This document shows, piece by piece, positions 25,290 through 33,793 of a stretch of DNA of 64,000 nucleotides. Position 1 is the stretch's first letter. Each line of letters begins with the position of its first letter. A program made the position numbers and the translations under genes. The stretch spans positions 97,069 through 161,068 of the forward strand of contig JAEUJW010000020.1 in assembly GCA_016793465.1 (NCBI GenBank). The letters run 5' to 3'. The stretch is from Myxococcales bacterium. GTDB lineage: Bacteria > Myxococcota > Polyangia > Nannocystales > Nannocystaceae. The notes beneath the pieces were generated by a model. The model worked only from the letters and a program-made list of their open reading frames with translations. It had not been told where the DNA came from and ran no database searches.

Positions 25290-27071
25290 TCAGTAGCCGC
25301 GGCTCGTCAGCCACATGCGGATCTGGGCGGGGCGGCCGGCGATGAAGTTCAGCAGGTCCTGGTGGCGGTTCTGGAAGGTCCCGAAGTCGTACTCTTTGCG
25401 GGGGTCCTCCATCACCGCCGGCGAGATCTGGGTGAACACCTCGTCGGCCTTGGCGGCGAGGTCCAGCGACTCGAACAGGTCGTTGACCTCGTGCAGCCTG
25501 GCGGCGAAGGCCGCCTCGCAGTCGGGCTCCTGCAGGCAGCGGACGGCGAGCACGCCCTCGGCGCCCCAGGGGTCCTGCTCCTGGTTGAAGGTCTGGTCGA
25601 TGCCGGTCGAGATCGGGGTCCAGAGCCCGGTGGTCGGGTCGTGGTAGACGCGGTAGTTGTTCTTGATCTTGAACGCGTAGTTGTCCCAGTGGGCGATGAC
25701 GCTCTCGGCCGCCCAGGTGGTCAGGAACGCGTCGAAGTCGAAGATCTGGGCGATCGCCGGGTAGTACTCGCCGTCGGGGATGGCCTCGACCTGGGTGATC
25801 ATGGCGCGCAGCGGCGAGTAGTCGAGGGGGTCGCCGGCGGGGTTCGGCTCGCTGCACGGGCCCGGGGAGAACTCGCGGGTCAGGCAGGTCGTGTCCACGT
25901 CGTCGGTCGGCGGGAGGTTGCCCGACACGAGGTCGCACCAGTAGGTGCCCTCGTACATCATGCCGTCGTTGCTGGCGAACCAGCGGGCGAGGAAGCGGCG
26001 GTCGATGGTCTCGACGTGCTGGTACACGCCCCACAGCTCGTCGTTGACGAACAGGCGCACGTGGGCGATGCGCGGGGTGGGCATGCCGGCGGCGCGGAAG
26101 TAGTGGTAGCCGACGCGCTCGTGGCTGGCCGAGTTGTCCTGCACGCCGTTGTTGAACGTGAAGTGCTTCTGGCCCATCAGGCGCCGCTCGCCGGGGCAGC
26201 CCGGCAGCGAGGGGTCGTCCCACTCGAGGTTGACCTTGAACGACGCCTTGCCGCCGAGGTCGCGCGACGAGCCGCAGCCGCCCTTCACCTTGATGCCCAC
26301 GTTGGGGAACGTCTGGCCCTCGAAGCGCAGGCTGCCGGTATAATAATTGCGGTCGAACGGCACGCAGCCCGGCGGTTTGGCCTCGGCGTTGATATTATCA
26401 AAGCTGTCGGGGGGGATGTCGAGGTAGAAGTCGCGGACGAGAGACTCGTCGAACAGGGCGGTGCTGCCGTCGTCGGTGCGAAACAGCAGGTCGGGGCTCC
26501 ACGGGCCGTAGTCGCTGCATTCGCCGTGGTCGTCGCGGTAGCGCATGCGCACGACGTGGTCCTCCCACTCCTCGAGGGCGGTGGCACTATCGGCGGTGAA
26601 GCTGCCGTCGGCGAGGGTGATGCCGGGCGGGGGCGCGGCGCCGGCGAGCTCGGCGGACCACACCACCTCGTCGGGCACGCCGTCGCGGACGCGCAGGATC
26701 TGGACCTCGACGCCGCCGTACACGTCGCCGGGGTCGGCGTCCACGAAGGCCGAGCCGGAGATCACGAGGTTGTCCGCGGTGATGTCGATGTGACCCGCTG
26801 CGGGGCTCTGCACGGTCGGCGCGGCCGGCGGCGTGTTGGCCGGGCAGACCGGCCCGGTGGTCGCGTCGCTGCCCGGGCTCGACGGGTCCGGCGCGGTCGA
26901 GCCGGAGTCGGGGTCGGGGGCGCTGCTGCTCGGCTCGGGGTCGGTGTTCCCGGACGTCTGCGGTCCCGGGCCGGTGGCGTCGGACGAATCCTCGGAGCTG
27001 GAGTGGCAGGCGGTCGCGGCGAGCGCCGCGAGCAACAGGGAGGGGCCGCGGGAGTAAGCAGAAATCGTCAT
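25290..27071 (-). CDS. CotH kinase family lipoprotein
   Basis: 593 residues from ATG 27071, which gives a clean lipoprotein signal (LLLAALAATAC); the upstream frame extension is not needed. A Ser/Asp/Pro linker is followed by a fibronectin-like beta domain (about 90-225: PPAAPTVQSPAAG to GPWSPDLLFR). The CotH domain starts near residue 235: YLDIPPDSFDNINAEAK, SLRFEGQTFPNVGIKVKG, GGKASFKVNLEWD, NNGVQDNSASHERVGYHYF, LFVNDELWGVYQHVETIDRR, then WDNYAFKIKNNYRVYHD and DQTFN. CotH proteins of spore formers are atypical kinases that phosphorylate spore-coat proteins, and the family is expanded in myxobacteria. A role in modifying surface or fruiting-body proteins is inference. Confidence 0.92.
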   Translation of the reverse strand: MTISAYSRGPSLLLAALAATACHSSSEDSSDATGPGPQTSGNTDPEPSSSAPDPDSGSTAPDPSSPGSDATTGPVCPANTPPAAPTVQSPAAGHIDITADNLVISGSAFVDADPGDVYGGVEVQILRVRDGVPDEVVWSAELAGAAPPPGITLADGSFTADSATALEEWEDHVVRMRYRDDHGECSDYGPWSPDLLFRTDDGSTALFDESLVRDFYLDIPPDSFDNINAEAKPPGCVPFDRNYYTGSLRFEGQTFPNVGIKVKGGCGSSRDLGGKASFKVNLEWDDPSLPGCPGERRLMGQKHFTFNNGVQDNSASHERVGYHYFRAAGMPTPRIAHVRLFVNDELWGVYQHVETIDRRFLARWFASNDGMMYEGTYWCDLVSGNLPPTDDVDTTCLTREFSPGPCSEPNPAGDPLDYSPLRAMITQVEAIPDGEYYPAIAQIFDFDAFLTTWAAESVIAHWDNYAFKIKNNYRVYHDPTTGLWTPISTGIDQTFNQEQDPWGAEGVLAVRCLQEPDCEAAFAARLHEVNDLFESLDLAAKADEVFTQISPAVMEDPRKEYDFGTFQNRHQDLLNFIAGRPAQIRMWLTSRGY

Positions 27072-27275
27072 GGTGCGCTCGAATGCGGCCGGGCTCGGGA
27101 ATGCACCGAGACGCGGCTCGCGGGCCAGAAAGGGCAATGATGATACCACGGGTCGCGAGCGGGTCACAGCGGCGGAACGGCGCTGTCACGTTCCGGTGTG
27201 CGCTCGATCGTGCGGCGCGCGGGCGCGTCACGGAGGCGGGTGTGGAGATAACCGGGGTGCCGGCGCGTCAGGGGC

Positions 27276-28331
27276 TCACAGCGGGACGACGTCGTTGCAC
27301 ACGCCGTCGACGATCTCGATGGCCTGCATGAAGGCGGCCTCGAGGTTGCCCTGGCAGAGGTCCCAGAACAGGCCGCGGTCGGCGTCGACGAACGTCTGGG
27401 TGATCGTGCGCAGGTTGTCGGCGGGGTCGGCGCTGCCGTAGGGGCCCTCGCAGTCGGAGTTGCCGCCGATGCCGAGGAAGATGACCTCGTCGATGGTGCC
27501 CTTGGCGTCGATGATGCGCTGGGTGATCTCGTCGGTGGTGATGCCGCCGAACAGCTCCTCGTCCTCATCGGTGATGGCGACGACCAGCAGCAGGGCGTCG
27601 TCGCGCAGGAAGCCGGCGTTGATGCCGCTGACGAGCTCGGGCGTCAGCGAGTCGGAGGCGGCGCGGGCGGGCTGCTCGTCGTCGTCGTTGGTGGTGTCGC
27701 ACATGTCCGGCGTGTTGTTGTAGCCGCTCTGGCTGAGCGCCGTGACGCACTGGTATTCGGCGGTGAGGGTCGGCGAGGTCGAGACCATCCAGTTGGTGCC
27801 GGTCGAGAAGTTGCAGGCGCCGCCGGTGCCGGTGTTGTGGTAGTGGGCCGGGGTCGGGCAGGCGTCGATGACGGCGAGGTGGAAGTCGTCGATGCCGTTG
27901 CCGACCTGCAGGAGGGCGGCGGGGAACGAGTCGAACACCGGGCCGGTGAGCGCGGCGATCTCCTCGGCCATGCTGCCGGAGTTGTCGATGGCGAAGATGA
28001 CGTCGACCTTGCGGCAGGCCTCGTCGAAGCCGGACTCGCCGAATTCGGCGAATGTGGTGTCGACGTTGGAGAGGCTCGAGAATGTGGTGTCGCTGCCGGT
28101 CGGGCCGTCGGTGCCCGTGGTCTCGGTCTCGCCGGCGGTGGCGGTGGAGACGGTCGTGACGGTCGTGACCGTCGTGATCGACGTGCTCATCATGGTATTC
28201 GCGCCGGTGCCGGTGCCGGAGGCGGCGTCTTCACCCTCGACGGGGGCGTCGGAGCAGGCCGCGAGGAGGGCGGCGCAGGCGAGCACGCGGAGCCGGGCAG
28301 GTGCGTTTTTGCCAGGATAAAGTCGACGCAT
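27276..28331 (-). CDS. Von Willebrand factor A domain lipoprotein
   Basis: 351 residues from ATG 28331. Lipobox in CAALLAAC, then a Thr/Val/Gly-rich linker (STSITTVTTVTTVSTATAG). The VWA domain opens with VDVIFAIDNSGSMAEEIAAL, a full MIDAS DxSxS motif, and continues with a conserved DDALLLVVAITDEDEELFGG strand and VIFLGIGGNSDCEG. Six or so cysteines are spaced as in the myxobacterial family of VWA lipoproteins. It should bind a protein ligand through a metal ion at the cell surface. A near-consensus promoter lies 5 bp upstream of the ATG. Confidence 0.9.
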   Translation of the reverse strand: MRRLYPGKNAPARLRVLACAALLAACSDAPVEGEDAASGTGTGANTMMSTSITTVTTVTTVSTATAGETETTGTDGPTGSDTTFSSLSNVDTTFAEFGESGFDEACRKVDVIFAIDNSGSMAEEIAALTGPVFDSFPAALLQVGNGIDDFHLAVIDACPTPAHYHNTGTGGACNFSTGTNWMVSTSPTLTAEYQCVTALSQSGYNNTPDMCDTTNDDDEQPARAASDSLTPELVSGINAGFLRDDALLLVVAITDEDEELFGGITTDEITQRIIDAKGTIDEVIFLGIGGNSDCEGPYGSADPADNLRTITQTFVDADRGLFWDLCQGNLEAAFMQAIEIVDGVCNDVVPL

Positions 28332-28336
28332 TCGCC

Positions 28337-28366
28337 AGTGTCTGGTGGAGGCCGCGGGGCTGTCAA
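28337..28366 (-). promoter_or_regulatory. Leaderless promoter of the VWA lipoprotein gene
   Basis: On the minus strand a consensus TTGACA (28366-28361), an 18-bp spacer and GACACT (28342-28337) are followed after 5 bp by the ATG. The remaining gap to 28784 (about 420 bp) has no gene-like frame and no clear structure. Confidence 0.45.
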
Positions 28367-28784
28367 GCGCGGCGCCTGCGGGGTGCGGGCCTGACGGGTC
28401 CGGGGCCCCGCCCGGGGTCGGCGGCAATGCACCGACCGAGCGGCGCGTCGAGGCGAGCGAATGCTCCGCGCCTCGCGCGCCGCGCGATCGCGGCGCGTGG
28501 GGCCGGCGGCGCGTGCGGGCGTTGCCCGGGTGCGCACCCGAGGACTGTGGAGATATCGTGGCTCGTGGTGATGGGATATCGAGGATCGATATGTGCGTCG
28601 GGCCGAACTGAACCCGTGGCTTGACGGCGCTGTGGGTCAGGCTGAGAGCGGGGAATGGGCGTCGTAGATCACGAGGAGAACGCGGAAAGAATCCCCGCGT
28701 GGAGGGCGACACTTTGAGGGCGATGGGGGATAGAGGGGACGGGCGGGCGTCGACGGGCGCGGGGAACTGCTGTAGGTTGGCGAG

Positions 28785-29387
28785 GTGCCGGTCCCTGGTC
28801 GCCTGATTCTGCTGCTGCTCCCGCTCGCGTGCACACCGGCGACGACCGCTCCGGCGCCGGCTTCTTCGCCGGCTTCTTCGCCGGCGACGAGGCCGACGAG
28901 CGCCTCTTCGACGGCGCCGGCGGAGACCTGCCTGCTCGGGGACTACAGGGTGAGCGTGCAGCAGCGGATGGTGCAGGACGACGGCGAGACGGCGCTGCTC
29001 GAGGACCAGCGTATCGGCGAGGTGCCGGTGCTGTTCGCGGCCCAGCGCCGGGCGCTGCGCGACCGGCGGGTGCAGGACGAGTCGGGGCTGGCGCGTCCGT
29101 CGGTGCCGAACGCGCCGCAGGCGCTGCTGCTGCTGTCCGGGGCGGAGGTGAGCGAGGAGCTGGCGGACGTCGAGTACGTGCCGCACCCGGACGGGGCCAA
29201 GCCGAGGGACACGCGCAGCGTCACGAAGGCGTACAAGTTCTTCCTCGCCGAGTCGGCGTGGGACTGCTCGGCGGCGGCGGCGGAGATCGACGGCCTGCGG
29301 CTTCCGCGGGGCCAGGTCGGGGGCGCGGCGTGCGTGCCGGCGGACGTGCGGGCCCGCTGTGTGGTGGTCGACCTGTCGCGGCGATGA
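28785..29387 (+). CDS. Hypothetical lipoprotein
   Basis: 200 residues from GTG 28785. Signal ending LLLLPLAC, then a linker of repeated PASSPASSPA. The body begins after AETCLLGDYRVSVQQRMV and has no recognised fold; it is rich in charged strands (EDQRIGEVPVLFAAQRRALR) and has three further cysteines likely to form disulfides (DCSAAA, AACVPADVRARCVVVD). A TAGGTT box lies 6 bp before the GTG, the same leaderless spacing as other lipoprotein genes here, which supports this start. Function unknown. Confidence 0.65.
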   Translation: MPVPGRLILLLLPLACTPATTAPAPASSPASSPATRPTSASSTAPAETCLLGDYRVSVQQRMVQDDGETALLEDQRIGEVPVLFAAQRRALRDRRVQDESGLARPSVPNAPQALLLLSGAEVSEELADVEYVPHPDGAKPRDTRSVTKAYKFFLAESAWDCSAAAAEIDGLRLPRGQVGGAACVPADVRARCVVVDLSRR

Positions 29388-29420
29388 GCGACCGATGCCG
29401 GCCGTCGGCGCAGCCGCGGG

Positions 29421-29611
29421 CGCCGGCGGACGGGCGGGGTCCGGATGATGCGCGTGCGGTCGGTCGATCGCGGGGACGCGGGGGCTGGGTGCGCGTGCGG
29501 ACGGTCGATCGCGGGGATGCGAGGCGGGGGCTGGGTGCGCGTGCGGTCGGTCGCGGGGACGCGAGGTGAGCGCTGGCGCCGGCGGACGGGGCGGGGTCCG
29601 GATGGTGCGCG
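29421..29611. repeat. Clustered direct repeats
   Basis: Three copies of a 40-46 bp unit built on GCGCGTGCGGTCGGTCGATC and GCGGGGACGCG plus GGGGGCTGGG lie at about 29450, 29492 and 29536. They are flanked by two copies (29421 and 29577) of a roughly 34-bp sequence starting CGCCGGCGGACGGGCGGGGT. Units differ by small indels. Confidence 0.6.
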
Positions 29612-29833
29612 CGCCGGCGGGGTGAGCGGGTCTCGGCGAACGCCGGCGCCGGGCCATGCGGGGTCACGGGGCGGCGACCCGCGCGCGAGCAGGTCGGGCG
29701 TTCGCGCGGCGGCGCACATTCGCGGTCACGACGCCCCGGAGGCGGGTGCGGGGGCCGGTGAATTTTAATTTTGGAGGGGTTCACAGGTCCCGCGGGTGCC
29801 GGGAAATCACAGGGGTCTGTTGGCTTCGCGGAA

Positions 29834-29937
29834 GCGCGGGGCGTGCGGCATTGTCGGCGGGGCCGAGGAACCAAACGGTGTAAGGGTCACTCTTGGGGCA
29901 GCCCCGTCACCCGCCGACAATGCTGCACGCCGCGCGC
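29834..29937. repeat. 28-bp inverted repeat with 48-bp loop
   Basis: The arms 29834-29861 and 29910-29937 pair with two mismatches; the inner 14 bp (GCATTGTCGGCGGG against CCCGCCGACAATGC) are perfect. The loop is less GC-rich. The whole is about 104 bp and could be a miniature mobile element, a structured RNA or a strong bidirectional stop. Confidence 0.6.
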
Positions 29938-30080
29938 GTCGCCCTGGCGCCGACGCGGCGGTCAATCTTCGGCTCACGGAACCGCACGGATGATCCGGCG
30001 GCGATCGAGGCGGGTCCGCGGGCACGGCCGTGGGCGGCGCTCTGGTATGCTCGCTTGCCCGCGTGGGGGCAGGAGGCGCG

Positions 30081-31145
30081 ATGCGATCCCCGTTTTCAGC
30101 CGGCTGGTGGTCGTTCGATCTGGGCGGGTTTCGTCGGTGCAGCGGGACGTACCAGCTCTACCCGTACGACAGCGTGCCGCCGCTCGACGAGGCGCGGTTC
30201 ACGGGGGAGTTCACGAATTGGCTGACGCCGAAGCGGCCGGGGCGGGCGCGCGGCGCGGCGGGGCCGGCGAAGCTGGTGACCGCGGCGGAGCGGCTGGGGC
30301 TGGCGCTGCCGGCGGCGTTCGTGCGTTTCATGGCGGATGCGGGGCTGCAGGCGGCGGTGCCGTCGTGCACGGCGTGCACGTGGGATCTGTCGGCGACGCC
30401 GGTGCCGTGCCGGGTGGTGCCGGGGGCGTACACGGTGCTGTTCCTGCGCGACCAGCAGGACTGCCTGCGGTGGTACCTGCACCTGCTGCCGGACGGCGAC
30501 GTGCACGTGCTCTGCTCGCCGATCCCGTTCGACGACGCGGCGCTGGCGGTGCCGCGCGAGGTGGTGATCGCCAATACGTGGTACTGCGCGCCGCACTTCG
30601 AACACTTCGTGTATCGCTTCTGGTTGGAGAACGTGCTGTGGTTCGCGCTCAACATGGCGAACGGCGAGGCGCCGACGCCCGAGCAGGCGGCGTACGGACA
30701 GGCCTGCAAGGAGCTGATGGGGCCGGCGATGGCCCGGGCGCGCGCGGCGGAGGCCGAGCGCGAGCGGGCGGCGAGGGCGACGCGGGCGGAGGCGAGGGCG
30801 GAGGCGGCGCGCAGGCGGGCGGCGGAGGCGGCCGAGCGAGCGGCGGAGCGGGCGGCGAGGGCGGTGGCCAGGGCGCAGGCGAGGGCCGAAGGGGCTGCGG
30901 CGAAACAGGCGAGGGCGCGGGTGGTCGCTGCGAAGGCCGAGGGAGCGGCGGAGCGGTCGCGGGAGACGGCGGGCGAGCGCGCCGCGGACGAGGCCGCGAC
31001 GCATCAGGGGAAGAGGGCGGCGAAGACGGTCGCCACGAAGGGCGCGGTCAGGAGGCCCGCAGAGACGGTCACGGCGAAGCGTGCGGCGAACACGGCGGCG
31101 AAGACGCGGGGACGGAAGGCTGCGGCGAAGACGCGGGCGCGGTAG
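30081..31145 (+). CDS. Hypothetical protein with coiled-coil and histone H1-like tail
   Basis: 354 residues from ATG 30081, which has AGGAGG 4 bp upstream. Residues 1-215 form a globular domain resembling SMI1/KNR4-type cargo or immunity domains: AAERLGLALPAAFVRFMADA, LHLLPDGDVHVLCS, and a closing FEHFVYRFWLENVLWFAL with two aromatic-rich helices. The match is weak. Residues 230-305 are an Ala/Arg/Glu coiled coil (ARAAEAERERAARATRAEAR). The end (306-354) is Lys/Arg/Ala/Thr-rich with KTRGRKAAAKTRAR, like H1-type DNA-binding tails. It may bind nucleic acid through the tail. The 3' end sits in a 68-bp tandem duplication. Confidence 0.65.
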   Translation: MRSPFSAGWWSFDLGGFRRCSGTYQLYPYDSVPPLDEARFTGEFTNWLTPKRPGRARGAAGPAKLVTAAERLGLALPAAFVRFMADAGLQAAVPSCTACTWDLSATPVPCRVVPGAYTVLFLRDQQDCLRWYLHLLPDGDVHVLCSPIPFDDAALAVPREVVIANTWYCAPHFEHFVYRFWLENVLWFALNMANGEAPTPEQAAYGQACKELMGPAMARARAAEAERERAARATRAEARAEAARRRAAEAAERAAERAARAVARAQARAEGAAAKQARARVVAAKAEGAAERSRETAGERAADEAATHQGKRAAKTVATKGAVRRPAETVTAKRAANTAAKTRGRKAAAKTRAR

Positions 31146-31228
31146 GCTCGGCGAAGAAGACGGCGGCGAAGACGCGGGGACGGAAGGCTGCGGCGAAGAC
31201 GCGGGCGCGGTAGGCTCGGCGAAGAAGG
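31093..31228 (+). repeat. 68-bp tandem duplication across a stop codon
   Basis: 31093-31160 is repeated almost exactly at 31161-31228. The first copy holds the last codons and TAG (31143-31145) of the H1-tailed gene. Because 68 is not a multiple of three, the second copy lies outside the gene and in another frame. Confidence 0.75.
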
Positions 31229-31288
31229 CTGCGGCGAAGAAAGCGGCGCTGTCGATGCGGGAGGTCGAACCAGGATGCGGCGGATCGC

Positions 31289-31867
31289 ATGACGCACGAC
31301 GAGCCCGAGTCGGCGCTGGAGGTCGACACGCCGGGGGTGATGGCGCGGCTGCTGGCCAACCGCGGGGAGTTCCTGGCGTTCCTGCAGGGGCGCGTGGGCG
31401 ACCGCGCGGTCGCCGAGGACATCCTGCAGGAGGCGTTCGTGCGGGGCGTCGCCGGGGTCGCGGGGCTGCAGCGCGAGGAGTCGGCGCGGGCGTGGTTCTA
31501 TCGCGTGCTGCGCAACGCGGTGGTCGATCATCACCGCAGGGGCGCGGCGGCGGACCGCCGGCTCGAGCGGCTGGCGGCGGAGCTCGGCGGGGAGGTCGAG
31601 CCGGCGCCGGAGCTCGCGGCGACGGTGTGCCGCTGCATCGAGCGCCTGGCGGGCACGCTGAAGCCGGAGTACGGCGAGGCGCTGCGCCGCGTCGAGGTCG
31701 ACGGCGTGGCGGTCAAGGACTACGCCGGCGAGGCGGGCATCACCGCCAACAACGCGGCGGTGCGGGTGTTCCGCGCGCGCGAGGCGCTGAGGAAGCAGGT
31801 GGTGCGCTCGTGCGGGGCGTGTGCGGAGCACGGCTGCGTCGACTGCACGTGCGAGCACCCGCGGTGA
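31289..31867 (+). CDS. ECF-type RNA polymerase sigma factor with Cys-rich tail
   Basis: 192 residues. Region 2 reads GEFLAFLQGRVGDRAVAEDI, LQEAFVRGVAGV and ARAWFYRVLRNAVVDHHRR; region 4 reads VDGVAVKDYAGEAGITANNA with AAVRVFRAREALRKQV, the ECF arrangement lacking regions 1 and 3. The last 18 residues, CGACAEHGCVDCTCEHPR, form a Cys/His cluster likely to hold zinc or sense redox state. No anti-sigma gene is adjacent on either side, so the tail may be the control element. It would direct transcription of a small stress or surface regulon. The ATG lies 144 bp after the H1-tailed gene. Confidence 0.9.
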   Translation: MTHDEPESALEVDTPGVMARLLANRGEFLAFLQGRVGDRAVAEDILQEAFVRGVAGVAGLQREESARAWFYRVLRNAVVDHHRRGAAADRRLERLAAELGGEVEPAPELAATVCRCIERLAGTLKPEYGEALRRVEVDGVAVKDYAGEAGITANNAAVRVFRAREALRKQVVRSCGACAEHGCVDCTCEHPR

Positions 31868-32044
31868 GTCGCGCGGGTCCTCGTGTCCCTGCGGCGGAGG
31901 TCGGATGTCGAGGGCGGGGCGCGCGGGGCTGGCCGGTGGCCGGCCAGTGGCCGGTGGGGATGGCCGGCGGAGCCGCGAGGGCGGACGAATTCATGATGGG
32001 TTTCGCGACGTGAAGGCCGGTACGCGGGGTGCTTGGGGGTGGGC

Positions 32045-33238
32045 ATGCAGCTCGCGGCCAACATCGCCATGCTGGGGACGGAGACCGCGTTCGAGGTGCT
32101 CGCGCGGGCGCAGGCGATCGCGGCGCGCGGGCGCAGCGTGATCGACCTGGGGATCGGGCAGCCGGACTTCCCGACGCCGCCGCACATCGTCGAGGCGGCG
32201 TGTCGGGCGCTGGTCGACGGGCATCACGGGTACACGCCGGCCAACGGGATCCCGCAGCTGCGCGAGGCGATCGCGGACGACGTGATGCGCCGGCTCGCGG
32301 TGGCGGTCGACCCGGGACAGGTGGTGGTGGTGCCGGGCGGCAAGGTGACCCTGGCGTTCGCCATGATGATCTTCGGCAGCCCCGGCGCGGAGATCCTGCA
32401 CCCGGATCCCGGCTTTCCCATCTACAAGTCGATGATCGACTATTCGGGGGCGCGGGCGGTCGGGTACCCGCTGCGCGGGGCGGGCGGGCTGGCGTGGACC
32501 GCCGACGCGGTGCTCTCGCGCGTCACGCCGCGGACGCGGCTCATCCTATTAAACAGCCCGGCCAATCCCACCGGCGGGGTGGTGGCGCCGGCGGAGGTCG
32601 ATCGGCTGGTGGCCGGGCTGGCGCGACACCCCGAGGTGTTCGTGCTCTCCGACGAGATCTACGGGCGGCTGGTGTTCGACGCGCCGCACGTCAGTCTGAT
32701 GGCCAGCGCCGAGCCGCTGCGGGGGCGGCTGATCGTGCTCGACGGGCTGTCGAAGACGTACGCGATGACGGGGTGGCGGCTCGGCTGGGGCGTCTGGCCG
32801 GGCGGGCTGGCGGAGGTCGCGACGCGGCTGGCGATCAACATGTTCTCCTGCGTGAACGCGGCGACGCAGCTGGCCGGCGTGGCGGCGCTGCGCGGGCCGC
32901 AGGACGCGGTCGACGGCATGGTGGCGGCGTTCGCGGGGCGGCGGGCGGAGCTGGTCGGCATGCTCGAGCGGCTGCCCGGGGTGCGCTGCGCGCGGCCCGG
33001 CGGGGCGTTCTACGCGTTCCCGGACGTGTCGCGCACGGGCTTCTCGGCGCGCGAGCTGCAGGACCGCTGGCTCGACGAGCTCGGGGTGGCGACGATCGCG
33101 GGCACGAGCTTCGGTGCGCGCGGCGAGGGCCACGTGCGAATCTCCTACGCGAACTCGTTGTTGAAGATCCGCGAGGCGATCGGTCGCATCGACGGGTGGT
33201 TGCGACGATACGCCCCGCGGGCGGGGTGCGGCGATTGA
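32045..33238 (+). CDS. Class I/II PLP-dependent aminotransferase
   Basis: 397 residues from ATG 32045 (in-frame TTG and GTG just upstream are alternatives). Fold type I signature in order: VIDLGIGQPDFPTPPHIVEA, HHGYTPANGIPQLREAIAD, VVVVPGGKVTLAFAM, LLNSPANPTGGVV, VLSDEIYGRLVFD (PLP-binding Asp and Tyr), LDGLSKTYAMTGWRLGW (Schiff-base Lys) and EGHVRISYANS (substrate-carboxylate Arg). The family includes aspartate, alanine and aromatic aminotransferases; residues here do not settle the substrate. The hot-dog-fold gene begins 12 bp later and is probably cotranscribed. Cytoplasmic. Confidence 0.93.
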   Translation: MQLAANIAMLGTETAFEVLARAQAIAARGRSVIDLGIGQPDFPTPPHIVEAACRALVDGHHGYTPANGIPQLREAIADDVMRRLAVAVDPGQVVVVPGGKVTLAFAMMIFGSPGAEILHPDPGFPIYKSMIDYSGARAVGYPLRGAGGLAWTADAVLSRVTPRTRLILLNSPANPTGGVVAPAEVDRLVAGLARHPEVFVLSDEIYGRLVFDAPHVSLMASAEPLRGRLIVLDGLSKTYAMTGWRLGWGVWPGGLAEVATRLAINMFSCVNAATQLAGVAALRGPQDAVDGMVAAFAGRRAELVGMLERLPGVRCARPGGAFYAFPDVSRTGFSARELQDRWLDELGVATIAGTSFGARGEGHVRISYANSLLKIREAIGRIDGWLRRYAPRAGCGD

Positions 33239-33250
33239 AGGGACGATGTC

Positions 33251-33790
33251 ATGACGATGGATGAGACTGTGAAGATCACACCGGCGCTGGCGCACGTGTC
33301 GTGCGCGGCCAACCTGCTGGTCGACGGGGTGACCCGCGTCGGCGACGCCATGTACCGCAGCGTGTCCGCGATCGACGGCACGCACCCGTACCTGTACGAG
33401 AACCCGGCGATCGCCAACCACGTGTCGGGCACGACGTTCGTCGACATGGGGCGGCAGTTGTTGAAGGCGATCGGGCACGTTTATCACGACGTCCCGCTCG
33501 ACAGCCGGTTCGTGCTGCACGGCCTCGAGATCGAGTTCCTGCGCTGGGCCAGGCTGGCGGTCGAGCTCGAGGTGACGGTGACGGTCGTGACGGCGGCGAC
33601 GCGCCGGCCCGCGGCGCCGCGCACGTTCCAGGCGACGCTGGTGTGGCGGCAGGAGGGGCACCTGGTGGCGCGGGCGCGCTCGAGCTTCACCAGCTTCTCG
33701 GCGGCGGTCGAGGCCAAGCTGATGGCGCGGCAGTACGAGCAGGCGCCGGCGTCGCCGGAGGAGCCGCCGGCCGTCGCGGCGGCGGTGTGA
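33251..33790 (+). CDS. AfsA-like hot-dog fold protein
   Basis: 179 residues. HPYLYENPAIANHVSGTTFV, MGRQLLKAIGHVYHDVPL and FVLHGLEIEFLRWARLAVEL, then VTVTVVTAATRRP, follow the A-factor biosynthesis (AfsA) hot-dog pattern: a ligand-site turn, the helix with the R-Q pair, then the long central strands. AfsA-type enzymes join a beta-ketoacyl group to a C3 unit in gamma-butyrolactone signalling; single-domain relatives have other or unknown roles. Only one hot-dog domain is present, against two in AfsA. The aminotransferase 12 bp upstream suggests a small pathway unit. The assignment is moderate. Confidence 0.55.
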   Translation: MTMDETVKITPALAHVSCAANLLVDGVTRVGDAMYRSVSAIDGTHPYLYENPAIANHVSGTTFVDMGRQLLKAIGHVYHDVPLDSRFVLHGLEIEFLRWARLAVELEVTVTVVTAATRRPAAPRTFQATLVWRQEGHLVARARSSFTSFSAAVEAKLMARQYEQAPASPEEPPAVAAAV

Positions 33791-33793
33791 GCG

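Larger units (their letters stand above)
29388..30080. other. Repeat-rich noncoding stretch
   Basis: No gene-like frame. Two structures are present: clustered direct repeats (29421-29611) and a long inverted repeat (29834-29937), each listed separately. Near the right end TATGCT (30046-30051) may be the -10 box for the next gene, whose AGGAGG lies at 30071-30076. Confidence 0.6.

Noticed and set aside
25290..27071. Functional link of CotH and VWA genes as one operon
   Set aside because: They share strand but 204 bp separate them, each has its own signal, and no coupling is visible.
28332..28784. Small genes in the gap
   Set aside because: Frames lack a plausible start and have no coding-type codon bias.
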